Positions 8,301 to 21,069 of a DNA stretch of 64,000 nt are shown here, in pieces. The notes below the pieces were generated by a model that worked only from the letters and a program-made list of their open reading frames with translations, had not been told where the DNA came from and did not search any database. Position 1 is the stretch's first letter. Each line of letters begins with the position of its first letter. The translations under genes and the position numbers were made by a program. Origin of the DNA: Enterobacterales bacterium CwR94 (lineage in GTDB: Bacteria; Pseudomonadota; Gammaproteobacteria; Enterobacterales; Enterobacteriaceae); the NCBI GenBank assembly GCA_002837195.1, contig KZ478063.1:66584-130583 (forward strand), written 5' to 3'.

Positions 8301-8452
8301 AATTGCCGCGTTCCTGGGGTCAAGTTGCGTTTAACGGCAGCGATAAATGCGGCAGAGGCACGCAGATTGGAGTGATAATGGGCCTGGTGAAATCCGCATC
8401 AAATATCGCTACACTCTGGGGCCATAACGTCAGGAAAGAGAGGACATTTGCG

Positions 8453-8881
8453 ATGTTAACCCGTCTGAATCATATCACCCTTGCCGTCAGCGATGTGGAT
8501 GTCAGTTTCGCGTTTTATGTCGATGTGTTGGGATTTACCCCACAGGCAAAATGGCAATCTGGCGCATATTTATCACTGGGTTCGCTTTGGTTTTGCTTAT
8601 CGGTTGATCGTGTGGCATCCAGACACGATTACACCCATTACGCATTCTCGCTTGCAGCAGAGAATTTCCCGGCTTTTAGACAGAAATTGCGGGACGTTGG
8701 CGTGACGGAATGGAAACAAAATCATAGCGAGGGAGAGTCTATTTATTTTTTAGATCCCGACGGACACCAACTTGAAGCCCATTGCGGCGATATGGCATCC
8801 AGGCTGCAAGCATGCCAGCAGCAGCCTTATGCTGATATGGTTTTTTATACCTCGCCTGACGTCATCTCTCCAGGGGACTGA
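8453..8881 (+). CDS. fosA: FosA-like fosfomycin glutathione transferase
   Basis: A 142-residue vicinal-oxygen-chelate (glyoxalase/bleomycin) fold protein close to FosA in length and sequence. FosA adds glutathione to the oxirane of fosfomycin using Mn2+ and K+. The expected metal ligands are in place: His7 (LNHITLAVS), His62 (DYTHYAF) and Glu108 ([10 protein letters not shown]). Thr9 and Arg117 correspond to conserved active-site residues, and the K+-loop Ser-Glu-Gly at about 92-94 is present. The start at 8453 is preferred to an upstream one at 8303 because the family begins MLxxLNH. Chromosomal fosA is common in Enterobacterales. Activity is likely but not proved. Confidence 0.85.
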   Translation: MLTRLNHITLAVSDVDVSFAFYVDVLGFTPQAKWQSGAYLSLGSLWFCLSVDRVASRHDYTHYAFSLAAENFPAFRQKLRDVGVTEWKQNHSEGESIYFLDPDGHQLEAHCGDMASRLQACQQQPYADMVFYTSPDVISPGD

Positions 8882-8887
8882 CAGAAC

Positions 8888-8910
8888 GCGCCCGGCATAA
8901 TACCGGGCGC
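8888..8910. terminator. Bidirectional hairpin between fosA and the glucosidase gene
   Basis: GCGCCCGG, 7-base loop, CCGGGCGC: a perfect 8-bp stem in the 35-base gap between two convergent genes. Confidence 0.7.
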
Positions 8911-8916
8911 AAGGAA

Positions 8917-12304
<3,388 letters not shown>

Positions 12305-12317
12305 TATTGATGGAGGC

Positions 12318-13231
<914 letters not shown>

Positions 13232-13316
13232 AATCCCGGCACTTTATCAGTTTCATTGACTGCCTCAAGGTGCCACCGAGTAAAACGTGACTCAGATCGG
13301 CACTGCGGCGTATTTA

Positions 13317-14672
13317 TCAGAACGTCACCACGGTTTTTAACTCAGTGACCCAGGCGTCTTGCGTATTCGCGATGCCGCCAGGGCGGTGCCAGTACTGAAT
13401 ACCCGGTTGTAATTCCAGCCATTTCACGGGACGAAAGCGGTAATACAGCTCGCCGTTAAGTGAGTGGCCCGGCACAGGACGGTAGGCAGGATGGGTGTAA
13501 TCGGTGATGCCAGACTGGCGATTCAGGTCGCGCTGATGCTTAGCGTACTGATCACTCATATCAATCCAGGTCATGCCAAACCCCAACGTATCCTGAGGGC
13601 GGGCGTCAAACAGACCGCGGTAGCGCAGTGAGGCGGCGTAAACGGCGTGCATATAGTTGCTGCGCTGGTCGGCAAGGCTCATGCTGAAGGAGGTGCTCAG
13701 TCCCCGCAGAGGATCGTCTGCGTGTTGCGTCAGTTGTTGGTTAAGGCCTGCGTACATAAACCAGGTGTTGTTATGCTGCCTGAAACCGTCAGGATCGGCG
13801 CTGCCTGGCCCGCCTGATTTTCCCTCGTAGAGATCGTTCTGCGGTGCATTAGTAAAGACCACGCCGAGGTTATAGGCACCGGGCAGACCGTTAATATGGG
13901 GACGCGTTTCAATCTCCAGCGGCAGCAGCACCCCTTTACTGCCTTTGGTCGACCAACTCCAGGCGTGGCTACGACTGGCGGCGGTGCTGTTTTGCTCCAT
14001 CACACCGCCTTTTAGCGTCACCGTCGGCGTAATTTTATAGGCCAGCGTGGTGCCCCAGGTATGCACGTTCCAGTTATTCCAGGTCAGCGCATTGCCTGAT
14101 TTACCGCCGCATTGCGAAAGCATCTGGAAATCACAGGGAATAATTTGATCGAAGGTTTGCACCTTGTTCATCATGCCGATGCGCCAGGTGAGGCGGCGTT
14201 GGTCAAAACTGCGCGCAAAGGTCAGCCAGCCCAAGCGGGTGATGGATTGCCCGCCCCAACTTTCCTGAGTCAGCTCATTAAAATTGACGCGCGGGTCCTG
14301 GATCCGTTTGGTGGTGAGGTCGTCATTATGATTGCGGTTAACGATATTCCCTTCAATGCGCGCATCGGGTATGCCGGTCCACTGCTCCAGATCCTGATTA
14401 AAGGTCAGGGCAAACTGATCGATATAGGCCACATGGGAATCATGGTTGTAGCCGCCTCCGCCATTCCAGGCGATTTCATTCAGATAACCGAAATTATAGG
14501 TGAAGCCGTTATCCGTCAGGATATTACGGATGCCCAGCATATCCCCAAGAATAGGGTCTGGCGGTGCTTCAAACCCCAGCACGGTGCCGTCCCAGTCTTG
14601 TGCCTGTGACAGCGGTGAAAACATCAGTAAGCTGAGCGCGCACAGCGTAGAGTACGTTTTTTTATAAGCCAT
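13317..14672 (-). CDS. OprB-family carbohydrate porin
   Basis: A 451-residue outer-membrane protein with an N-terminal signal peptide (cleavage near Ser-Gln-Ala-Gln, residue 25), an alternating amphipathic barrel and a terminal Val-Val-Thr-Phe. The early GDMLGIRNILTDNGFTYNFGY and Asp-Gln-Phe-Ala-Leu segments are typical of the OprB carbohydrate-selective porins. It differs from E. coli BglH, which is a LamB-type porin, but holds the same operon role: passage of beta-glucosides through the outer membrane. It is the first gene of the operon and has its own RAT/terminator upstream. Confidence 0.85.
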   Translation of the reverse strand: MAYKKTYSTLCALSLLMFSPLSQAQDWDGTVLGFEAPPDPILGDMLGIRNILTDNGFTYNFGYLNEIAWNGGGGYNHDSHVAYIDQFALTFNQDLEQWTGIPDARIEGNIVNRNHNDDLTTKRIQDPRVNFNELTQESWGGQSITRLGWLTFARSFDQRRLTWRIGMMNKVQTFDQIIPCDFQMLSQCGGKSGNALTWNNWNVHTWGTTLAYKITPTVTLKGGVMEQNSTAASRSHAWSWSTKGSKGVLLPLEIETRPHINGLPGAYNLGVVFTNAPQNDLYEGKSGGPGSADPDGFRQHNNTWFMYAGLNQQLTQHADDPLRGLSTSFSMSLADQRSNYMHAVYAASLRYRGLFDARPQDTLGFGMTWIDMSDQYAKHQRDLNRQSGITDYTHPAYRPVPGHSLNGELYYRFRPVKWLELQPGIQYWHRPGGIANTQDAWVTELKTVVTF

Positions 14673-14872
14673 AATCAGACCTGCTGTTCATTATTAAGTG
14701 CGTGATCGTTGACGGCATTAACGTTAATGCCAGAGGTGATAATGCTTTTTTTCGTCAACGGGATTCCCTGGCGTTAACGCCATTAAAAATAAAAATAGAA
14801 ATACAAAAGCGTGTTAAGTGTGTGTCGTGGCGTTCTCCGTCAATTCAATCAATTTGATCAATAATGACAGGC

Positions 14873-14948
14873 AAAAAAAAACCTAAGCATTCCACGGCAA
14901 TGGGAGCCATGAAACGCTTAGGTTTTGCCTGCTGAACAGTAACAATCC
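14873..14948 (-). promoter_or_regulatory. RAT antiterminator plus terminator 1, operon leader
   Basis: Minus strand GGATTGTTACTG...CAGGCAAAACC (14948 to 14921) overlaps AAACCTAAGCG, which pairs with GCTTAGGTTTTTTTTT (ending at 14873). This is the first switch of the beta-glucoside operon, about 200 bases before the porin start. Confidence 0.92.
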
Positions 14949-15007
14949 TGCGTGGCTGCAATTTTTAACACACTCAGAACGAAATGCATTGTGGGTTTTT
15001 TAGAAAT

Positions 15008-15023
15008 TGTGAGTCAGTTAACA
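15008..15023 (-). promoter_or_regulatory. Candidate CRP site of the beta-glucoside operon
   Basis: TGTGAGTCAGTTAACA matches the CRP consensus TGTGA-N6-TCACA in 9 of 10 positions, about 60 bases before the leader RAT. CRP activation is known for bgl operons. No convincing -35 box was seen between the site and the leader. Confidence 0.4.
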
Positions 15024-15128
15024 AACAATAATGTTTTGTTATTTTTAATTTAATTTTTGAAAAGTGATGGAATTGGGGTAATTAAAACAGGCGGCAATTA
15101 GGCTACTGAAAAATGTATAATCGTTGTT

Positions 15129-15220
15129 AAAGAGAATTATCTCAGTATGAATAATTCTTTAGTTTCGGTATCTCCCGTTTCAATATCAGAGGCGTTGCCT
15201 TCTGACATTGAAACGGGATA
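15129..15220. repeat. Two consecutive inverted repeats after the YdgA-like gene
   Basis: A long imperfect hairpin at 15169-15220 (arms of about 24 bases around GTT, mostly matching TATCCCGTTTCAATGTCAGA) is followed by a second at 15129-15160 (AAAGAGAATTAT/ATAATTCTTT). They lie just past the stop codon of the minus-strand gene and may terminate it or protect its mRNA 3' end. Neither has a long T-tract. Apart from these, RAT1 and the CRP site, nothing else was recognised in 14673-15227. Confidence 0.6.
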
Positions 15221-15227
15221 TGTCATA

Positions 15228-16685
15228 TTACGGGATAAAAGGGCTATAAGTGCCAAGGAATTCCTCAGGACTCATCTTTTTACCGTTTAAAGTGATGGCA
15301 TTATCGGTGTACTGAAAATGACTGGAGATAACCTCATCTTTCACGGTCGACAGTTGTAATTGCGATCCCATATGGGCCACCGCGTCAGCGCTCATTTTGG
15401 CGGCGTCTTGAGCGTCGCTGGCAGCGATACCCTCCAACGCTGCCATTTGCACTAACACTTCGGTCAGCATGGGTAAGGGCAGATCAACGTTCATCTCGAT
15501 ATTTTTTAACGCACCGGCAAAGTACTGATCCTCATTACCTGCAAACGTTTCACTGGCGGGTTTTTGAAGATCGATATTCAGCGAAACAGTGCCTTCGCCT
15601 TTGCTGTTCTGCCAGCGTAACGGGCCGATGTGGAAACGTGGGCTGCTGGCTAACAATGCAGGAACATGGGTGTCGGCAAACTCAGTGAGCTTTTGCTCAT
15701 CATAGTCACTCTTAAGTAGCATTTGCTTAATCAGTTGATCATAGCTGTCATACAGCTTTTTAAACGCCGCCGCGTCCAGTTGATCGACTTTAATCGCCAG
15801 CGCGCCTGAGCCAAAATCGACATCTTTGATTTTTACGCCTGCAACCCGGTAATCCTGTTGACCCACGAGCACGCCATCTTTTTCATCAAACTGACTGACC
15901 AGTGAGAAATCCTCAACCGAACCCGACTTCCCTGATTCAGTATTCAGGGTGAATTGCTTTAGACCGAACTTCTGTGTCCCCACTCTGATTTGTGCAGGGC
16001 TGAGGTGAGTCACGTTGTCAATCGTGAAGCCGTTAAACGTCATTTTGCCCTTATCTGACGTGGCAGCACTGGCATCCAGCGCAAAGGAATCAATGTTGGC
16101 GCTGACTTTAACATCAGCCAAGGCTTTATCTGCGGACAACGTCATCACGGCACCGCTAAAGTCGACTTTCACTCCTTCTTTATCGAAATGTACCGGGATA
16201 ATGTTCATGGCAGAGTGGATATCGCCGTTATAGGCGATACGGGTGTCGGCAGTGAGCAGGGATTTGCCCTGCGTGAAGGCAAAGAGCGGTTTTACCGCGG
16301 CATTTTCTTCCAACTCGCTGTGCAGAGAGGCAAGCAGCGGTTTGAGCGTGAACCGCTTAAGCTGAGCCAGTGGGAAGGGGCCGTGATGAATCGTCTGGAG
16401 AATCACCACTTCATGGGCGTAATCGGTGATCTCGCCTGGCTCGACCTTTTCCTCTGTCGCGTTAGTGATCACCATGCGCATTTGACTGGAGAAGATACCG
16501 CGCTGGTAATCGCGGTAAGACAGATTTAACAGCGGGGTTGGCGTTAACGATTGCAGTTTATTATGTGCCAGCTGCATCGCCTCTGCCATTTCACCTTCAA
16601 TCATTTTTCCCGTGTACCAGGAAGCCCCAGTCCAACCTGCAGCCAAGACGGCAATAAGCGCAATGGCACCCGTTACTTTTTTCAT
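15228..16685 (-). CDS. YdgA/DUF945 family protein
   Basis: A 485-residue protein starting with a short Lys-Lys and one hydrophobic helix (about 4-20). The Trp-Thr-Gly-Ala-Ser-Trp-Tyr-Thr-Gly block that follows is typical of E. coli YdgA (502 residues). Other shared blocks are YRDYQRGIFSSQ, HHGPFPLAQL near residues 103-112, and the C-terminal ITLNGKKMSPEEF. The start at 16685 (MKKVTG) is favoured over 16703 because AGGA lies just upstream. The protein is probably anchored in the inner membrane with a large periplasmic part. The function of the family is poorly defined. It looks like a stand-alone paralogue, not in the manA-ydgA setting of E. coli. Confidence 0.85.
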   Translation of the reverse strand: MKKVTGAIALIAVLAAGWTGASWYTGKMIEGEMAEAMQLAHNKLQSLTPTPLLNLSYRDYQRGIFSSQMRMVITNATEEKVEPGEITDYAHEVVILQTIHHGPFPLAQLKRFTLKPLLASLHSELEENAAVKPLFAFTQGKSLLTADTRIAYNGDIHSAMNIIPVHFDKEGVKVDFSGAVMTLSADKALADVKVSANIDSFALDASAATSDKGKMTFNGFTIDNVTHLSPAQIRVGTQKFGLKQFTLNTESGKSGSVEDFSLVSQFDEKDGVLVGQQDYRVAGVKIKDVDFGSGALAIKVDQLDAAAFKKLYDSYDQLIKQMLLKSDYDEQKLTEFADTHVPALLASSPRFHIGPLRWQNSKGEGTVSLNIDLQKPASETFAGNEDQYFAGALKNIEMNVDLPLPMLTEVLVQMAALEGIAASDAQDAAKMSADAVAHMGSQLQLSTVKDEVISSHFQYTDNAITLNGKKMSPEEFLGTYSPFIP

Positions 16686-16913
16686 AATCATCCTAATTAT
16701 CATTCGTTATAGTTATTCACTTTTAAATAAAGTGATATTTCAATTTTTTTGGCGAGCGTGTGTTATTTAAAAGGTTTTTCCTAAAGCTGATTTAAATAAC
16801 GCACAGTAAAGTGTTTACTGCTAATTAATGACCCTGGTGTTGCTGTATCACCGGCGAAGCATCACTGCGCAGTGAGCATAAAATGCGTTGTTCTAATATC
16901 TTGTTATAAAAAA

Positions 16914-17399
16914 TCAGATATTGTATGCACAGCCAAGATAGTAATTCTCATCAGCGCTGTCCGCACTTACGGCACGTACCACGCCAATCCCTTCTGCACG
17001 CTGATAATCAACATACCCTTGGCTATCCAGGACCATTTTTAATTTCAGCTCTTGCGCAATGGCTGAGAGATCCTCTCTGGGCTTGTTAGAGAGATACAGC
17101 AGATAAAATTCAGCGCGCGAATTCATAACGAAGGTGGTGGAACCTTCACCGTTAATCGCAATTTCCTGTGGCAGATGCCAGGCTTTGCCACCCCAAATAC
17201 TTAATTCCGTATTGGGTTGTAAGGACACACTGTCATTATCCACCAGACTGTTCATTTCAGCGATATCCCGTGGGCTGGCCTGACAATGTAGCAGACGTTC
17301 GATTAATGGCAGTTGCGTTTCTGCTGCAAATGCACTGCTTGCGGAGAATAACATTAAGCACAGTGCGGCTTTTCTCACGGATTGATTAAAGAATTGCAA
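16914..17399 (-). CDS. Small exported protein of unknown function
   Basis: 161 residues from a TTG start at 17399; a GTG at 17378 is an alternative. A clear signal peptide (Arg-Lys-Ala-Ala, Leu/Met core, Ala-Phe-Ala-Ala cleavage near residue 25) is followed by a mature domain of about 136 residues with two Cys (in LLHCQAS and YLGCAYN) that could form a disulphide. I do not recognise a family. It is separated by about 230 bases from the YdgA-like gene and AT-rich DNA surrounds it. Confidence 0.6.
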   Translation of the reverse strand: MQFFNQSVRKAALCLMLFSASSAFAAETQLPLIERLLHCQASPRDIAEMNSLVDNDSVSLQPNTELSIWGGKAWHLPQEIAINGEGSTTFVMNSRAEFYLLYLSNKPREDLSAIAQELKLKMVLDSQGYVDYQRAEGIGVVRAVSADSADENYYLGCAYNI

Positions 17400-17783
17400 C
17401 GTTATTATCTCTGTTTCGTTGGTTTGAAAAATATCACTCTTCCTGAAGAGTAAGTCGTGTGGTGTAAATATATTGTCTGGATAATACGTAGGGTGTTAAT
17501 AATATTTTTGTTTATTGTTCTTATACAGGGAGGAATGAGATCGCATAGCCAATAAAAAGGATTTCATTTCCCGTTTTTTTATCAAGCTCTGGAATGTACT
17601 ACAGGGAGGTTTTAGGGACAAGCGTTCTAGCCGATGATTAAGGCGCGGTTGTGTCGCCTTTTTTACGTATACCAATATCCACAGATAAACGGTATTGCTG
17701 TGCGGTGGGGGGAAGGCGCTCTGTATACCCCATAAGCGAGCGCTTATGGGGAAGACCACAGATAGCATGGCCGCGTGTGGGCG
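17400..17783. other. AT-rich intergenic stretch, possible small RNA on the plus strand
   Basis: No convincing gene. On the plus strand AAGGCG-9-CGCCTT followed by TTTT (17640-17664) looks like an intrinsic terminator, although no plus-strand gene precedes it. Two similar TACAGGGAGG boxes lie at about 17525-17534 and 17599-17608. A short untranslated RNA ending at 17664 would explain this, but promoter evidence is missing. Confidence 0.35.
17728..17751 (-). terminator. Hairpin after the nucleotidyl cyclase gene
   Basis: CCCCATAAGC-GAGC-GCTTATGGGG, a perfect 10-bp stem 33 bases past the stop codon. It lacks a T-tract, so terminator function is uncertain. Confidence 0.5.
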
Positions 17784-19016
17784 CTATTTCGGGGTCCAGT
17801 TGTTTTTTAGAAAGTTCTGCGCATCCTGGAAGCGGGATGAGCGAATATCAGTAATGTCGCTGTCCCAGAGCGTGTTTAAGGGCACGTAATAACCGCTGTT
17901 TTTTGCCTCCTGGACCAGCGCTTTCAGTTCATTCACGTCATGGATCACGCAAACATCATTAAATTTTCCGAGGGCCTTCGGCAGGGTAAAGGTGGCAGGG
18001 AAATTGGCTGCCATATCCGTTGCAGGGCTGCCTGTATCCGTATTGTGATGCACCACTGGCTCACCTTCGCCCACCAGTCTTTGATTGATCTCTGTAATCA
18101 TGGCGCGGATACGCGGTGACGCATTGCCAATCTCCGTATCCTCCCGCTGATAGAAGGCTGCGGGGCTGGTATAGGCTTCTCGTAACGGTTCTGCCAGGTT
18201 TTTAGGGCGTGCTTCGTTACGCTGTTCAGGCTGCACAGCCTGATAGGCATCGATCCTTTTTTTGAAAACCGATTGCGCAATATCATGCACCGGAAGCATG
18301 TCTTGCTCGCCAAACTCCTCAATGGGTGGGGCAACCATAAAAAGGTCATAATCAGCTGTCATCGCTTTTGCGTTGTCACCGGGCGGTGAAAGGACTTCTA
18401 ACGGCGTGCCCTGGTGGGTGATGGCGAACGTCCCTGGTTTTTCCTCGGCGTGGGTAACGCCAAATGTGTGTTTCACTCCTTTCGGCGTACTGGCTTGCAA
18501 TTCAGTCGGGAGGCGCTGGTCATTGAATTTTGTGATTTCCACAATGCCATTTTCAACCAGAATATCGAGTCGGGCTTTGGTTATTTCCAAAGGAATTTTC
18601 TGAGCATGACCCTCTTTAAGACAGGATGTGACTTGTTGATTAAATTTTCCCAGCTTTTCCGGATTATCAGCCAGCTTACTGAACTCTTGTTTTACGCAAA
18701 TAAAGGCGGTTTGTGGCCCCCAATTAGCGCTTTTCCCCTTGATATGGAAACCTTTCGTCGGATGCCCATTCTCAATCAGGTCGGTGGCCATTGCGTCAAC
18801 GGGGCGAATACCAATAATGTAATTTTTCTCCTGGGATAAGGTTTGCAGCTTAAGCAGATGCTCAGGCACTATTCCCACGCCATTTTCCCGGCAGAGATTT
18901 TGTATTTCATTCAGTTTTTTATCGGAAGAGAGTGCCTGTGATGCATTTTTAGTCACAGCGTCAGCGGTCGGTGTATTGATGAAATGATGTTGAGAATTCA
19001 CTGCAATTAATGTCAT
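17784..19016 (-). CDS. ExoY/edema-factor-type nucleotidyl cyclase, predicted effector toxin
   Basis: A 410-residue protein with no signal peptide or membrane segment, colinear with Pseudomonas aeruginosa ExoY (378 residues). Matching blocks: GVGIVPEHLLKLQ (46-58), GIRPVDAMATDLIENG (69-84), the nucleotide/catalytic segment with Lys88 and Lys95 in TKGFHIKGKSANWGP, the metal-binding Asp222/Asp224 in MTADYDLF, FYQREDTEIGN around Glu292, and His323/His324 with Asn338 in ANFPATFTLP. These are the positions essential in ExoY and edema factor, so an active enzyme is likely. ExoY makes cGMP and other cyclic nucleotides inside host cells after F-actin binding; edema factor and CyaA need calmodulin. No type III genes, chaperone or hrp box are visible nearby. 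AT-richer flanks suggest transfer. Confidence 0.88.
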   Translation of the reverse strand: MTLIAVNSQHHFINTPTADAVTKNASQALSSDKKLNEIQNLCRENGVGIVPEHLLKLQTLSQEKNYIIGIRPVDAMATDLIENGHPTKGFHIKGKSANWGPQTAFICVKQEFSKLADNPEKLGKFNQQVTSCLKEGHAQKIPLEITKARLDILVENGIVEITKFNDQRLPTELQASTPKGVKHTFGVTHAEEKPGTFAITHQGTPLEVLSPPGDNAKAMTADYDLFMVAPPIEEFGEQDMLPVHDIAQSVFKKRIDAYQAVQPEQRNEARPKNLAEPLREAYTSPAAFYQREDTEIGNASPRIRAMITEINQRLVGEGEPVVHHNTDTGSPATDMAANFPATFTLPKALGKFNDVCVIHDVNELKALVQEAKNSGYYVPLNTLWDSDITDIRSSRFQDAQNFLKNNWTPK

Positions 19017-19143
19017 TTGTTTTTTACCTGGTTAAAAAGCAATTGTTCCTTTTCCAGGTTGTGCTGGCTTTTACTTTTAGGTTCTTTTTTGTTTTTTCTT
19101 TATTAATAAGGTGAATCATGGAGAAGGGTATTTTTAGTCTGTG

Positions 19144-19163
19144 AAATTGTAGCGCTCACAATA
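19144..19163. promoter_or_regulatory. Sequence resembling the symmetric lac operator, upstream of the cyclase gene
   Basis: AAATTGTAGCGCTCACAATA equals the ideal symmetric lac operator AATTGTGAGCGCTCACAATT apart from one missing G in the left arm and one end base. It lies about 130 bases upstream of the cyclase start. A LacI/GalR-type regulator could bind; none is encoded next to it. The rest of 19017-19330 is AT-rich with no other recognised feature. Confidence 0.3.
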
Positions 19164-19330
19164 GGGTATTTTCCTGAGAAGGTTCTATTATTTCTCTGTA
19201 ATAAATGAATTATCCTATTTCAATAATGTGTTTTCTTGATTTTAAAATCTAATTCAACAGCAAGCGGCAGCGTAAACAGGATGGCGGGGTTGCCGCGCCA
19301 TCCGTAAAAAACATCGCCAGAATTTTTGGG

Positions 19331-20035
19331 TTAGACGGGGAGATCAATCACTAATGCACGCAGCGGTGTGGCGGCTTGCAGCGTAACGCGGGCTTCTTCA
19401 TGGATAAATGCCCCGTCACCACACTCTAAATCCGTTTGCTGCTCACTGTAGGTGGAGGCATGCGCGCCACCGTGAATAGACTGTAAATAGGCACGCGAGC
19501 CTTTCAGGGAAATCGACAAACTTTCACCGGCGGCAAGATTTACATGGTAAATCCACACCGACTGACGTAGCTGTAAACTGCCCTCAGCGCCGTCAGGTGA
19601 GGCAAGCAGCGAAAGCGGCGCCAGCGTTGACAGGCGCATCTTCTGCAGCAAGGCATTTTCACGGTTGGGACAGGCATCCAGCCAGAGTTGCATGCGCGTT
19701 AGCGATGTCTCTTTACTGGCATTGTGTTCGCTATAGCTGACGCCAGGCTGTGCGGCAATCAGTAAGGCTTCACCCGCCCGCGCAGTGCTGTGGTTACCAT
19801 CGCTGTCTCGGTATTCTGCTTCACCTTGTAAAATCAGGTTCAGCACGTCGACCTTAGGCCAGGTGCGAGGTTGTAAGGAAGCCCCTGGTGCCAGCACTTC
19901 CTGATTCAATACCCGTAAAGATGCGTATCCCAATAATTTGGGATCAAAATAGTGTCCAAATGAGAAGCTATAACGTGCCTGTAACCAGCCAAAATCGGCA
20001 TGGCCACATGATTTGACTGCTCTTGATGTAATCAT
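19331..20035 (-). CDS. yhaK: Pirin-family protein YhaK
   Basis: A 234-residue bicupin, nearly the same length as E. coli YhaK (233) and colinear from MITSRAVKSCGHADFGWLQA to the end LRALVIDLPV. The N-terminal cupin includes FSFGHYFDPKLLGYASLRVLNQ. YhaK has been described as a redox-sensitive cytoplasmic pirin-like protein of uncertain enzymatic role. It is divergent from the LysR gene yhaJ, with 131 bases between, an arrangement that favours regulation by YhaJ. Confidence 0.92.
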   Translation of the reverse strand: MITSRAVKSCGHADFGWLQARYSFSFGHYFDPKLLGYASLRVLNQEVLAPGASLQPRTWPKVDVLNLILQGEAEYRDSDGNHSTARAGEALLIAAQPGVSYSEHNASKETSLTRMQLWLDACPNRENALLQKMRLSTLAPLSLLASPDGAEGSLQLRQSVWIYHVNLAAGESLSISLKGSRAYLQSIHGGAHASTYSEQQTDLECGDGAFIHEEARVTLQAATPLRALVIDLPV

Positions 20036-20166
20036 TATTCGCCTCCCCAGAACGTGCTGCCGTTAACCGGTCTATGCATAGCAACTATGGTAAGGCGCTG
20101 GACGCGAGATTGTTAGCCAGTTAATCTGCAGGGCATATTCAAAATTCCTGAAGGAGTCGCTCGACG

Positions 20167-21069
20167 ATGGCCAAAGATCGTGCCTTGACGCTGGAAGCCC
20201 TGCGCGTAATGGATGCCATTGATCGGCGCGGGAGTTTTGCCGCCGCCGCCGATGAGCTGGGGCGTGTCCCCTCGGCGCTTAGCTATACCATGCAAAAGTT
20301 GGAAGAAGAGCTGGATGTGGTGCTGTTTGATCGCTCCGGCCATCGCACGAAGTTTACCAATGTCGGGCGAATGCTACTGGAGCGTGGACGCGTATTACTG
20401 GAAGCCGCAGATAAACTCACGACGGATGCAGAAGCACTGGCGCGCGGTTGGGAAACTCACTTGACCATCGTGACAGAAGCGCTGGTGCCTACCGAATTGC
20501 TGTTTCCGCTGGTTGACCGATTGGCGGACAAAGCCAATACGCAGATTTCGCTGGTGACTGAAGTGTTGGCAGGAGCCTGGGAACGGCTGGAACAGGGGCG
20601 GGCAGATATTGTGATCGCTCCAGATATGCATTTTCGCGCCTCGTCAGAAATCAACACGCGTAAACTCTACAGTCAGGTCAGTGTCTATGTGGCAGCGGCC
20701 AATCATCCCATTCACCAGGAACCTGAACCCTTCGCGGAGAATACGCGGGTGAAATACCGTGGTATTGCGGTGGCCGATACCGCCCGTGAGCGTCCCGTGC
20801 TAACCGTGCAACTGCTGGATAAGCAGCAGCGCCTGACGGTAAGCTCGATGGATGATAAACGGCGCGCACTGCTGGCAGGGCTGGGTGTTGCCACCATGCC
20901 ACTGCCTTTAGTGCAAAAGGATATCGAAGAAGGGCGCTTACGCGTTGTTAGCCCGGAGTACACGCGTGAAGTGGAGATTATTATGGCCTGGCGACGTGAC
21001 AGCATGGGCGAAGCCAAGGCCTGGTGCTTGCGTGAAATCCCTAAACTACTGGCTAAACAGCGCCAGTAA
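20167..21069 (+). CDS. yhaJ: LysR-family regulator YhaJ
   Basis: A 300-residue LysR-type regulator. The N-terminal winged helix (about 5-65) reads ALRVMDAIDRRGSFAAAADELG...LSYTMQKLEEEL, and the periplasmic-binding-like effector domain fills 90-295. The N-terminal half is almost identical to E. coli YhaJ (298 residues), which is reported to activate yqjF in response to dinitrotoluene-type aromatics; yqjF lies close by here. The gene overlaps the convergent yqjG by 17 bases. Confidence 0.93.
   Translation: MAKDRALTLEALRVMDAIDRRGSFAAAADELGRVPSALSYTMQKLEEELDVVLFDRSGHRTKFTNVGRMLLERGRVLLEAADKLTTDAEALARGWETHLTIVTEALVPTELLFPLVDRLADKANTQISLVTEVLAGAWERLEQGRADIVIAPDMHFRASSEINTRKLYSQVSVYVAAANHPIHQEPEPFAENTRVKYRGIAVADTARERPVLTVQLLDKQQRLTVSSMDDKRRALLAGLGVATMPLPLVQKDIEEGRLRVVSPEYTREVEIIMAWRRDSMGEAKAWCLREIPKLLAKQRQ

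Noticed and set aside
19017-19330. Search for an hrp box (GGAACC-N15/16-CCACNNA) in front of the ExoY-like gene
   Set aside because: Only GGTTCT-type half matches were seen, without the second block at the right distance; no HrpL control can be claimed.
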